Source: Desulfobacca acetoxidans
GTDB lineage: Bacteria; Desulfobacterota; Desulfobaccia; Desulfobaccales; 0-14-0-80-60-11
DNA length: 11,607 nt
Assembly (NCBI GenBank): GCA_020723225.1
Contig: DYJG01000035.1
Location: 1-11,607 of the forward strand
Reading direction: 5' to 3'
The notes below the pieces were generated by a model. It had not been told where the DNA came from. It saw nothing but the letters and a program-made list of their open reading frames with translations, and ran no database searches. The first letter of the stretch is position 1; every line of letters starts with the position of its first letter. This document shows positions 1-6,667 of the stretch, piece by piece. The position numbers and the translations under genes are program-made.

Positions 1-681
1 TCCGGCTACGAAGGCGTGCAGATTCTCTGGGGCGTGAACTTAAGCCTGGAGAAGGGCAAGCTCACCACCCTGGTGGGCTCCAACGGCGTGGGCAAGACCA
101 CCCTCCTGAGCACGGTCATGGGCCTCTTGCGCCCCTGGCAGGGGACCGTGAACTTCGAAGGCAAAGACGTCACCGCCCTCCCGGCCCACGCCCGGGCCAA
201 GGCCGGCATGGTCCTGGTCCCGGAAGGCCGCCAGCTCTTCACGGAAATGACGGTCCTGGAAAACCTGGAGATGGGCGCTTTTTCCCCCCGGGCGCGAGCG
301 TCCTACAAGGACAACCTGGACAAGGTCTTCGAGCTCTTCCCCCGCCTCAAAGAGCGGGCCAAACAAAAGGCCGGCACCCTAAGCGGCGGCGAGCAGCAGA
401 TGGTGGCCGTCTCCCGGGGCCTGATGGCCGAACCGGAAATCCTCTTTCTGGACGAACTCTCCCTGGGTCTGTCCCCGCTGCTGGCCCTCACCCTGTTCGA
501 GTCCCTCACCCAACTGAAAAAGACCGGCCTCACCATGCTCCTGGTGGAGCAAAACGTCTCCATGGCCCTGGCCGTTTCCGACTACGCCTACGTCCTGGCC
601 GAAGGCCGGGTCCACCTGGAAGGCCCGGCAAGGGATTTACTGAAAAATGATGAGGTGAGGCGGACGTATTTGGGGATTTAA
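1..681 (+). CDS. livF: Branched-chain amino acid ABC transporter ATP-binding protein (5' truncated)
   Basis: This is the cytoplasmic ATPase subunit of a LivFGHM-type importer for branched-chain amino acids or similar carboxylates. The reading frame is open from base 1, so about a dozen N-terminal residues lie outside the window; the GTG at 16 is internal. Counting from base 1, the Walker A loop GSNGVGKTT is at residues 26-34, the signature LSGGEQQ at 127-133 and Walker B ILFLDE ends at 152. The LivF-typical LLVEQNVSMAL replaces the usual histidine switch with glutamine, as I recall for the family. Walker B is followed by L-S-L-G-L-S-P, where most LivF proteins have proline first (DEPSLGL). 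The end ...RRTYLGI is typical for the family. It is probably the last gene of a liv operon, since a strong terminator follows 46 bases after the stop. Confidence 0.95.
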   Translation, partial: SGYEGVQILWGVNLSLEKGKLTTLVGSNGVGKTTLLSTVMGLLRPWQGTVNFEGKDVTALPAHARAKAGMVLVPEGRQLFTEMTVLENLEMGAFSPRARASYKDNLDKVFELFPRLKERAKQKAGTLSGGEQQMVAVSRGLMAEPEILFLDELSLGLSPLLALTLFESLTQLKKTGLTMLLVEQNVSMALAVSDYAYVLAEGRVHLEGPARDLLKNDEVRRTYLGI

Positions 682-685
682 TACC

Positions 686-713
686 GTTTTTCGTTTTGCG
701 TTTTTCGTTTTTC
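686..713 (+). repeat. Four tandem copies of a 7-base unit
   Basis: GTTTTTC occurs at 686-692, 700-706 and 707-713, with the variant GTTTTGC at 693-699. The run lies just after the livF stop and leads into an A-tract and the terminator hairpin. The unit is not a multiple of three and nothing suggests coding. Confidence 0.8.
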
Positions 714-715
714 GT

Positions 716-768
716 GAAAAAAAAAGACCGGGGGAGGCGGGCGATGCCCACTTCCCCCGGCTTTTTTT
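716..768 (+). terminator. Bidirectional intrinsic terminator after livF
   Basis: A long GC-rich stem runs from 728 to 760 (CCGGGGGA... pairing with ...TTCCCCCGG, with one G-T pair and one mismatch, loop GAT near 743-745). It is preceded by an A-tract and followed by seven T at 762-768, so it can terminate transcription from either side. It ends livF transcripts and shields the island downstream. Confidence 0.9.
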
Positions 769-774
769 ACATGT

Positions 775-811
775 TTGCGCCTTTCTTTGCGCCTTGGCGT
801 CGTTGCGTGAG
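775..811 (+). repeat. 37-base TTGCGCC...GCGTGAG repeat, copy A
   Basis: This stretch is identical at 36 of 37 positions to 2644-2680; the only difference is CGTCG against CGTCT. Inside it, TTTGCGCCTT occurs twice. In both places the repeat sits 12-14 bases after a CCGGGGGAGGCGGG hairpin, so the repeated unit is really hairpin plus repeat. A degenerate, inverted fragment is at 7740-7757. Confidence 0.9.
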
Positions 812-846
812 AAATCTTAACTATGAACACAGAATGTGTACATATT
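812..846 (+). promoter_or_regulatory. Promoter-operator of the antitoxin gene
   Basis: AAATCTTAACT (812-822) contains a -35-like TTAACT (817-822). Eighteen bases later is a -10-like CATATT (841-846). The imperfect palindrome AATGTGTACATA (833-844) overlaps the -10. The arrangement repeats almost exactly before fic. Transcription should begin about 7 bases past the -10, so the mRNA would be leaderless or nearly so, which fits the absence of a ribosome binding site before the ATG at 855. The palindrome is the probable binding site of the ribbon-helix-helix antitoxin (inference). Confidence 0.6.
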
Positions 847-854
847 GAACCACC

Positions 855-1181
855 ATGAAGAAAGACAAAAATATCAAGACTTATACGCCCGCGGAGCTTA
901 AGGCCAGGCGGGCCGCCAGCCGCACCGATTTGCGCAAGGTAGACGCCACCACGGATGCAGAACTGGAACGGCTCGTTGCCGCGAACGAGGACGAGCGCGG
1001 CCTTATCCCCGACTGGACCCGGGCCAAACTGGTCCTGCCCCAGGCCAAGCAGTCCGTGCACCTGCGGCTGGAGAAGGAGGTTATTTCTTTCTTCAAATCC
1101 CAGGGCAAGGGCCACATCTCCCGGATGCAGGCGGTTCTCAAGGCATACGTTGAGGCCCATCGCGAGCAAGGCAAATCTTGA
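855..1181 (+). CDS. BrnA-family antitoxin / ribbon-helix-helix repressor
   Basis: This 108-residue protein matches the BrnA antitoxin family (COG3514). It has a charged N-terminal part with a TPAELKARRA segment (11-20), an acidic middle ending in IPDWTRAKLVLP (51-62), and a C-terminal ribbon-helix-helix: the DNA-contacting strand QSVHLRL (66-72), then EVISFFKSQGKGHISRMQAV (75-94) and LKAYVEAH. The usual family motif is close to FKAQGKGYQTRINAVLRAY. BrnA proteins neutralise the BrnT ribonuclease and repress their own operon. Here no brnT lies upstream, and the next gene is a Fic protein 43 bases downstream. The start at 855 is fixed by an in-frame TGA at 846-848. There is no clear ribosome binding site. 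The last codons (GCAAATCTTGA) also form the -35 region of the fic promoter. Confidence 0.85.
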   Translation: MKKDKNIKTYTPAELKARRAASRTDLRKVDATTDAELERLVAANEDERGLIPDWTRAKLVLPQAKQSVHLRLEKEVISFFKSQGKGHISRMQAVLKAYVEAHREQGKS

Positions 1182-1207
1182 CTGTCGCCTCGTAATGTGC
1201 ACATAAA
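1173..1207 (+). promoter_or_regulatory. Promoter-operator of the fic gene, copy of the antitoxin promoter
   Basis: AAATCTTGACT (1173-1183) contains the -35-like TTGACT (1178-1183), overlapping the antitoxin stop codon. Eighteen bases later is a -10-like CATAAA (1202-1207). AATGTGCACATA (1194-1205) holds the perfect 10-base palindrome ATGTGCACAT and overlaps the -10. Spacing from -35 to operator is 16 bases, exactly as at 817 and 833. The block matches the antitoxin promoter at 10 of 11 bases in the first element and 11 of 12 in the second, while the ten bases between them are unrelated. Confidence 0.62.
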
Positions 1208-1224
1208 AACATAGCGAGGGTAAC

Positions 1225-2058
1225 ATGAAATTTCTTGAAGGGCTGTCCGACGACCTCAGGAAAAATCTTCTGGAGCAGCTTCGGGTGCTGTGGACCCATA
1301 CCTCGACGGCCATTGAAGGCAATACCCTTACCTTGGGAGAAACCGCGTTTGTCCTGAGCGAAGGGCTCACCATCAGGGGCAAGCCTCTCAAGGACCACCG
1401 GGACGTGGAGGGCCATGCCCGGGCCGTTGATCTGATGTATGCCCTGGTCGCCAAGGAGGAAATCACCGCCGGCGACTTGTTTGCCCTGCAAAAACTGGTG
1501 ATTACCGAGCCGGTGATAGATGTATATAAGCCGGTGGGCGACTGGAAAAAGGAGAACAATTCCGCCAACGTCGCCATCGACAATCGGCTAAAAACCATTG
1601 AATTCTCGGATTATTGGGAAGTTCCCCAACTTATGGAGCGCTGGCTGCATATGCTGTATGGGGAAATTCAGACCCCCAAAAAACCCCGGGAAATTATTAA
1701 ATCCTATGCCCGGCTTCATGTTTCATTCGTAGTCATCCACCCTTTCTGGGACGGCAACGGCCGGATTGCCAGGCTGATCGCCAACCTGCCTTGCCTGAAG
1801 TCCGGCTATCCTCCCATCATCATCTCCCAGGAAAAACGTTACGACTATATCCGGCTGCTGGCCGAGTATGCCATTGCCAACGGCGTTCCTTCCAGGAACA
1901 CAGAAATTATTCACGAAAATGGGCTTTTTGATAGGTTTTGCACTCTTTGTGACGAATGCTGGCGGGAAAGCCTTTCTTTGGTGGAGAAGGCTCATCAGCT
2001 ACAGCAGAACCGGAAAGAACGCCTGAAACGAGATGCAGACGCCGTCAAGCCTCATTAG
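1225..2058 (+). CDS. Class II Fic family protein (AMP-transferase)
   Basis: This 277-residue Fic-fold protein is predicted to transfer AMP from ATP to a target side chain in the cytoplasm. The core motif HPFWDGNGRIAR (172-183) fits HxFx(D/E)GNGRxxR in full, so the catalytic histidine, metal-binding aspartate and phosphate-binding arginines are present. The inhibitory motif (S/T)xxxE(G/N) appears N-terminally as STAIEGN (27-33), which makes it a class II, self-inhibited Fic. A flap-like segment VYKPVGDWKKENN (100-112) precedes the core. The C-terminal part, with CxxC at 239-242 and a lysine/arginine-rich tail, is not assigned. The ATG at 1225 follows a GAGGG ribosome binding site (1216-1220). 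Its partner is the BrnA-like gene upstream. Composition is less GC-rich than in livF and the oxidoreductase gene, suggesting transfer. The target is unknown. Confidence 0.93.
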   Translation: MKFLEGLSDDLRKNLLEQLRVLWTHTSTAIEGNTLTLGETAFVLSEGLTIRGKPLKDHRDVEGHARAVDLMYALVAKEEITAGDLFALQKLVITEPVIDVYKPVGDWKKENNSANVAIDNRLKTIEFSDYWEVPQLMERWLHMLYGEIQTPKKPREIIKSYARLHVSFVVIHPFWDGNGRIARLIANLPCLKSGYPPIIISQEKRYDYIRLLAEYAIANGVPSRNTEIIHENGLFDRFCTLCDECWRESLSLVEKAHQLQQNRKERLKRDADAVKPH

Positions 2059-2071
2059 AACCTGGTACAGG

Positions 2072-2503
2072 TTATTGGCTCCCATAATATTGATATAGGA
2101 TTTCCTTCTTCTCGGTTCCTTTTGCTGCGGCCTCGTCGCTAATTAATATAAATGAAGTTTTATTTTTGATGACAATGGCCAGATCGGTTTTTAGGATATC
2201 TTCCCCTTTTAAGACGCAGCGTTGGGTCAGGTAATAGGTGTTTTCCTGTCTGCGGACCTGCAAGGTTTCAAAACAGCGGCAGCCCGGATAGCTCAGGCCC
2301 TCTTTATCCAAAGAAAATGTCTCGGGAGGAAACGACCTCTTTCCCGTTCCCGGATAAGTGATGTCTGCACGTAAATACAGCCCCGGCTGGAGGGGAAGGA
2401 TTAATTCGCCCGCGTTGACAGCGGGGGCAATGCTTAATACCGCAAAAACCGCTGAAGTCACCAACACCTTTATTATCAGGCTCTTCATCCTAAGTATCCC
2501 CAT
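2072..2503 (-). CDS. Small exported protein of unknown function
   Basis: The 143-residue product starts with a clear signal peptide: basic residues R5, K7 and K12, a hydrophobic stretch LVTSAVFAVLSIAPA, and a probable cleavage site after VNA (residue 31). The mature part of about 112 residues has three cysteines (75, 77, 96) in SYPGCRCFETLQ and QRC, and appears rich in beta strands (YYLTQRC, LAIVIKNKTSFILI). I do not recognise a family; a distant likeness to DUF3617-type periplasmic proteins is only a guess. A second start at 2488 (M6) is equally possible: GGGGA lies 8 bases upstream of it, and AGG 8 bases upstream of the first. It is convergent with fic, only 13 bases apart, with no terminator between. 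It is AT-rich relative to its flanks, and lies within the repeat-bounded island. Confidence 0.72.
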   Translation of the reverse strand: MGILRMKSLIIKVLVTSAVFAVLSIAPAVNAGELILPLQPGLYLRADITYPGTGKRSFPPETFSLDKEGLSYPGCRCFETLQVRRQENTYYLTQRCVLKGEDILKTDLAIVIKNKTSFILISDEAAAKGTEKKEILYQYYGSQ

Positions 2504-2514
2504 CTATCAGACCT

Positions 2515-2536
2515 GGGCGGGCACGGAGGCCCGCCC
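2515..2536. repeat. REP-like hairpin, 8-base stem and 6-base loop
   Basis: GGGCGGGC (2515-2522), loop ACGGAG, GCCCGCCC (2529-2536) is a perfect stem lying just upstream of the small exported protein gene. Its geometry matches the imperfect hairpin at 7918-7939. It resembles REP-type palindromes; no RAYT transposase gene is present in the window. Confidence 0.6.
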
Positions 2537-2594
2537 CACCAATATATCCAATACTCCAATTGGACATTAATACGTATCAAAATAACAGAACAAA

Positions 2595-2631
2595 AGCCGG
2601 GGGAGGCGGGCCATACCCGCCTCCCCCGGCT
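2595..2631. terminator. Perfect 16-base hairpin, terminator of the oxidoreductase gene
   Basis: AGCCGGGGGAGGCGGG (2595-2610), loop CCATA, then a perfectly complementary arm (2616-2631). Read on the minus strand it is followed by TTTTGTT, so it should stop transcripts from the 6566-2688 gene. On the plus strand it is followed by TATTTT. The same GCCGGGGGAGGCGGG arm occurs, less perfectly paired, after livF. Confidence 0.8.
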
Positions 2632-2643
2632 ATTTTCCATAAC

Positions 2644-2680
2644 TTGCGCCTTTCTTTGCGCCTTGGCGTCTTTGCGTGAG
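2644..2680 (+). repeat. 37-base TTGCGCC...GCGTGAG repeat, copy B
   Basis: Same sequence as 775-811 with one mismatch, and in the same orientation, 13 bases after the 2595-2631 hairpin and 7 bases before the 3' end of the oxidoreductase gene. The two hairpin-repeat units bracket the antitoxin, fic and exported protein genes as direct repeats about 1.87 kb apart. Confidence 0.9.
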
Positions 2681-2687
2681 GTATCTT

Positions 2688-5600
2688 TTACAGCTTATAC
2701 CGCTCATCCACGATGCGCTCCACTTCCTCCTCGGTGGGCATGGTGTCCCGGTAGCCGCCCAGGTACTGGTTCCGGAGCCAGCGATATAAGCTCACGGTCT
2801 CGTTGATGCGGACGATTTCCGGGATGTCCCCGCCTTTCACGGTCTTGATGTGCTGGTTGTATTGGCCCAACATGCTCACCACGTCGTAGAAGGTGGCCGC
2901 GTCCCGCTTGATGCCCCGCTTGAAGGACCTGCCCTCCTTGGGATAGATGCAGTCGGGCGACGGGTTGCCGGTGATGTCCAGGCGCTGGAAGGGCCGCCGC
3001 ACCGCCACCTGCCATTTCCGGGACTCCACCATCATCCGGGCGATCATCGGCCCGGCCCAGTCGTGGGTCTGGTGCCCCTGGGGGCAGGCGGAGAAGAATT
3101 CCACCAGGGACGGGCCGTTATAGGCGATGGCCTCTTTTAAAATCTTGATGGCGTAGAAGGGGTTGTCGATGGACAGCTTGGCCGCGTACACGTGGGAAAT
3201 GGCGAAGGCCTGGCTGATGATGCGGCGGTGCAGGGTGGTTTTGCCCGCGTACTTCCTGCCGATGGGGGAGGTGGAGCGGTCCGACCCGAAGCGGGTGGCT
3301 CCGGATTTCTGCATGCCGGTGTTCATGTAGCCTTCATTGTTGTAAATCACCCAGGTGATGTCGTAGTTCTCGCCCATGGCGTGGTTGAAGGGGCCGTTGC
3401 CGATATCGTAGATGGCGCCGTCCCCGGCGAAGACGATGATCTTGGTGAGCACACTGCTGTAGCGGTTCTGATAGGCCTGGTCCAGGCTGAACTTGGAGCC
3501 CAGGGCCGCGGCGGAGGCGGTGCCGAAGCCGTAGTGGCCCGTGGGGTAGATGCGGGTGTTGAAGGGGTTCACCAGTTCCGAGACCTGGTTGCAACCGGTG
3601 GCGTTGATGGTGTAGATGTTAAAGCCATGGTCCAGCATGTGCTCGATGGCCCGCTTGTTCTTCTCGGAAAGAATCTTCAACCCCTGGTAGAAGGTGGCGA
3701 TGCCCTGGGGATGGTTGCGCAGGGACTCCGCGGCGAAGAAGGTGAGCAGGTTGATCACCCCTTCGCTGCATCCCGGGCACAGGGTGTGCTTGCCGGGATA
3801 GAGCTTGGAGAGCACGAAGAGCACCTGGTGGTTGAGGGGAAGCTGATCCACATAGGGGGCCAGTTTGGCGGTATTGTCCCAGTCTTTCAAATCTTCAGGA
3901 AGAAAATCTTTCTCCTGGACGTCGGTTTTGGCCACCATCTTCAGGGCGTCGGTGGGGCAGACCTGGGCGCAGACACCGCAGCCCTTGCAGGCATCGGGCA
4001 GGGCATTGATGTTCAAAGCGAAACGGTCCCAGGGCACCCCCTTGGGCAGGCTTTTAAAAACTTTGAAGTAGGGCTTCGCTGCGTCATTGATGTAGCGGTC
4101 GGTGACCGTGGAATAAAGGGCCGAATCCGGGCAGGACGCGGTGCATAAACCGCAGGCGATACATTTGGCGGGATCATACACCGGCAATTGAGTGCCGATG
4201 TAGCTCATATCCCGGTAACGGCTGGTGGCCGCGGGCACGATGGGCAGGAAACGGTCCCAAGGAACCTTTTTGCCTTCCAAAATGGGCTGCACCATGCGGC
4301 GGTAGAACAGGTCCTGATAATCATCCACCCGATTCACCGGCTTGATGATCCCCATTTCGTCTTTCTCCGTCAGGGTATAATGGAGGCCGGCGGTGCCGGG
4401 GGCCTGGCCGAAATTCTCCGGCTGGGGCGGGGTGTAAACGGGGGTGGTGGCGTCCAGGGCCTGTGCTCCCGGAGCCTTGTCGGAGACATGGCCGGAAGCC
4501 TGGTCCGCGCCGTATTTGAGCAGGGAGATATTGGCTTCCAGCATCTCCTTCTTTTTGGTGCCCAGTTTTTTCTCCAGGATCTTTTTAAAACGTCGTTCGA
4601 ACTCCTTCTCCGGCATGATCCCCATTTCCTTGTTGATCAGGCCCAGGATGGCGGCGCCGGGCAGGTTTTTGTTCAGATGCAAAAGCGCCGCCTTGGTGCC
4701 GTCCAGGGTCAGGATCTTGATGCGCCGGTATTTGATCAGGGCCTGCACCTGGGAGGGGAAGGAGGCGACCACGTCATAGCAGCTCTGGGTGGTGTTGATC
4801 ACCAGGATGCCGTTTTCCTTAATGCCGCCCACGTATTCCCGGAGGATCTGGTCGGAGAGAAATTTTTCGTTGAAGAAGGCCAGGACATCACGTTCGGTCA
4901 GCTCCGAGCTGTTGCGGATGGGCTGGGCGGAGATGCGCAGGTTCATGAAGACCGGCGCGCCTTTCCGGGCCGCGCCGTAGCGGGCGCCGGACTGCACGTA
5001 TTTCCGGCCCGTGCCCATTTCTTCGGCATAGATCAGGGCCGCGGACTCCAGGGCGGTCTTCACCCCTTCCGCGCCCACACCGATGAAGGTCATGCCCAGT
5101 TCCCGCTCCAGGTAGCCGGGCAGCGGCGCGGGCCTCAAGGTCAGGGGACCTTCGATGCCCACGTAGAAATCCCGGAGGAAACGCCGCTTCTTTTCGAAGG
5201 AGGAGACCATGTTTTCCACCACCGCGGCCGCGTCGTACTTGTTGAAATCCTTGCTGCCCAAACCGTAAACCCCATGGAACAGAGTGGGCATGTCCTCCCG
5301 GCCATAGATGCGGTGCTCTTTCTTGCCTTCCCGGCCGGCCCGCAAAGAGACCTGCAACGCGGCCTGCACATCCGCCAGCAGCAATTGGTTATGGGCGGTG
5401 CCGGCCCGCTCCAGCACGCTGATATACTTGGCCTTGCGCATCCCGTAGGCCAACTCTTCATAGCAAGGGGGATTGAACAGGACCGGCCGCACCACCCCCA
5501 CCCGGTAGCCTTTCACGTCCCGGTAGTAATCCACCACATCCTTGACCACCCCGGCTGCGGAACCGAGGATGACCACCACCATGTCCGCGTCTTCCGTGCG

Positions 5601-6566
5601 GTAGCACTCCACCACCTTGAGGTTGGTGCCCAGGATGCGGTTCATGACGTTCATAGCCGCCACGAAGCCCCGTTTGAAAAAGCGGTAGGCCAGGTCCTGG
5701 GCCACCTGCCCTTCCATGGTCAGGTCGGTGTCCGTGAAGGTGCCGGTCAAAGTGCCGTTCTCGAAATCCGGCTGGTACAGGCGGTTGGGCGGACCCAGAA
5801 AATACTCCAGAAAACTGTTGGAGAGGTCTTTGATATTTTCAATGGCATGGCTCTTGATGAAACCGTCGCCGATGACCATGGTGGGGAGCATCACCTGCTT
5901 CAGTTCCGAAACCTTGAAGGCGATGGGCAACAGATCGTGCAGCTCCTGGTTGTCCTGGGCCACCAACTGGGCCCAGCCGGCGTTGCGCACCGCATAAAAA
6001 TCCGTGTGGCCGCAATGAATGCTCAAGGACCCCTTGTTCACCTCCCGGGCCATAACGGTCATCACCACCGGCAGGCGTTTGCCGGCCACGGAAAAGAGAT
6101 TTTTGGTCTTCAGAATCAGCCCCTGGGAGGAGGTGTTGTCCACGTAACGCCCCCCCTGGACGGCCATGGCCTCCACCGCGGCAATGGCGGAGAGCTCGTC
6201 GGAGGGCTGGAAGTACATCAGTTCCGAGCCGAAGAGGTTTTTCTGGCCGTGGGCCGCGGCCTTGGCGAAGTTTTCGGCAATGGGGGTGGACGGAGTGATG
6301 GGATAGCCGCAGAGTCCGTCCACCACCCGGGTGAGAACGGAGATGGCCGCCTGGTTGCCGTCCATCAGGACTTCGTAACGGCGGCGCATGGTTTCCAGCT
6401 TCTTTTCCGGGATGTTGGCCAGATCAAAGGTAAAAAGTTCCCGGGCGTCGAAGCGCTCCCACTCCGTCTGATAGTCGATGGGGATGACTTGGTCCCGTTT
6501 GACGCTGCGCAGCTTGTGGTAAGGCATTTGCTGGCGCAGGGTGTCGATGGCGGTTGCGGGTCTCAT
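2688..6566 (-). CDS. Single-chain pyruvate/2-oxoacid:ferredoxin oxidoreductase (divergent, 1292 aa)
   Basis: This is a fused four-part enzyme that should oxidise a 2-oxoacid with CoA and TPP, passing electrons to ferredoxin. Domain order resembles NifJ-type PFOR: a pyrimidine-binding domain (about 66-320, with PITPST at 89-94, E124 and R174 in MAREVN), a second alpha domain, a gamma domain (about 490-690, FIGVGAEGVKTA and YVQSGARYGAARKGAP), two [4Fe-4S] motifs (C802/805/808/812 and C860/863/866/870), and a TPP domain (GDGAIYDIGNG from 1048, then NNEGYMNTG). Likely ligands of the proximal cluster are C930, C933, C992 and C1161. Odd points are about 65 extra N-terminal residues, a long linker (about 700-790) without the EKRG motif typical of PFOR, and an atypical NNE in place of DTE near the TPP site. 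The start is well set by AAGGAGA at 6574-6580. Substrate is uncertain. Confidence 0.9.
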   Translation of the reverse strand: MRPATAIDTLRQQMPYHKLRSVKRDQVIPIDYQTEWERFDARELFTFDLANIPEKKLETMRRRYEVLMDGNQAAISVLTRVVDGLCGYPITPSTPIAENFAKAAAHGQKNLFGSELMYFQPSDELSAIAAVEAMAVQGGRYVDNTSSQGLILKTKNLFSVAGKRLPVVMTVMAREVNKGSLSIHCGHTDFYAVRNAGWAQLVAQDNQELHDLLPIAFKVSELKQVMLPTMVIGDGFIKSHAIENIKDLSNSFLEYFLGPPNRLYQPDFENGTLTGTFTDTDLTMEGQVAQDLAYRFFKRGFVAAMNVMNRILGTNLKVVECYRTEDADMVVVILGSAAGVVKDVVDYYRDVKGYRVGVVRPVLFNPPCYEELAYGMRKAKYISVLERAGTAHNQLLLADVQAALQVSLRAGREGKKEHRIYGREDMPTLFHGVYGLGSKDFNKYDAAAVVENMVSSFEKKRRFLRDFYVGIEGPLTLRPAPLPGYLERELGMTFIGVGAEGVKTALESAALIYAEEMGTGRKYVQSGARYGAARKGAPVFMNLRISAQPIRNSSELTERDVLAFFNEKFLSDQILREYVGGIKENGILVINTTQSCYDVVASFPSQVQALIKYRRIKILTLDGTKAALLHLNKNLPGAAILGLINKEMGIMPEKEFERRFKKILEKKLGTKKKEMLEANISLLKYGADQASGHVSDKAPGAQALDATTPVYTPPQPENFGQAPGTAGLHYTLTEKDEMGIIKPVNRVDDYQDLFYRRMVQPILEGKKVPWDRFLPIVPAATSRYRDMSYIGTQLPVYDPAKCIACGLCTASCPDSALYSTVTDRYINDAAKPYFKVFKSLPKGVPWDRFALNINALPDACKGCGVCAQVCPTDALKMVAKTDVQEKDFLPEDLKDWDNTAKLAPYVDQLPLNHQVLFVLSKLYPGKHTLCPGCSEGVINLLTFFAAESLRNHPQGIATFYQGLKILSEKNKRAIEHMLDHGFNIYTINATGCNQVSELVNPFNTRIYPTGHYGFGTASAAALGSKFSLDQAYQNRYSSVLTKIIVFAGDGAIYDIGNGPFNHAMGENYDITWVIYNNEGYMNTGMQKSGATRFGSDRSTSPIGRKYAGKTTLHRRIISQAFAISHVYAAKLSIDNPFYAIKILKEAIAYNGPSLVEFFSACPQGHQTHDWAGPMIARMMVESRKWQVAVRRPFQRLDITGNPSPDCIYPKEGRSFKRGIKRDAATFYDVVSMLGQYNQHIKTVKGGDIPEIVRINETVSLYRWLRNQYLGGYRDTMPTEEEVERIVDERYKL

Positions 6567-6599
6567 GGTTTGGTCTCCTTAATCAAGGGCTATAACTTA

Positions 6600-6627
6600 T
6601 TTATACTAAATCAATAAATCGTTGCAA
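6600..6627 (-). promoter_or_regulatory. Promoter of the oxidoreductase gene
   Basis: On the minus strand, TTGCAA (6627-6622) is followed after 16 bases by TATAAA (6605-6600), in an AT-rich stretch about 34 bases from the start codon. A TTGACA also lies at 6638-6633, but no good -10 sits at the matching distance. Confidence 0.55.
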
Positions 6628-6632
6628 GAAAA

Positions 6633-6667
6633 TGTCAATTGACAGGCAAAGAATTATCCTTCATAAA
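6633..6667 (+). promoter_or_regulatory. Plus-strand promoter with palindromic -35 region
   Basis: The perfect palindrome TGTCAATTGACA (6633-6644) supplies a consensus TTGACA on each strand. On the plus strand TTGACA (6639-6644) is followed after 17 bases by CATAAA (6662-6667), giving a predicted start near 6674 and a short leader before the gene at 6698. The palindrome may also be a regulator site serving both divergent genes. Confidence 0.55.

Noticed and set aside
678..1598. A 306-codon minus-strand open frame across the antitoxin and fic start
   Set aside because: It runs through the terminator hairpin, the repeat and both operators, and the opposite strand carries clear BrnA and Fic proteins.
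4188..6617. An 809-codon open frame on the plus strand opposite the oxidoreductase gene, plus another at 3192-4148
   Set aside because: The opposite frame encodes a coherent multi-domain enzyme with all motifs. The plus-strand translations are rich in G, H, V and Q without recognisable domains, the usual shadow of a GC-biased gene.
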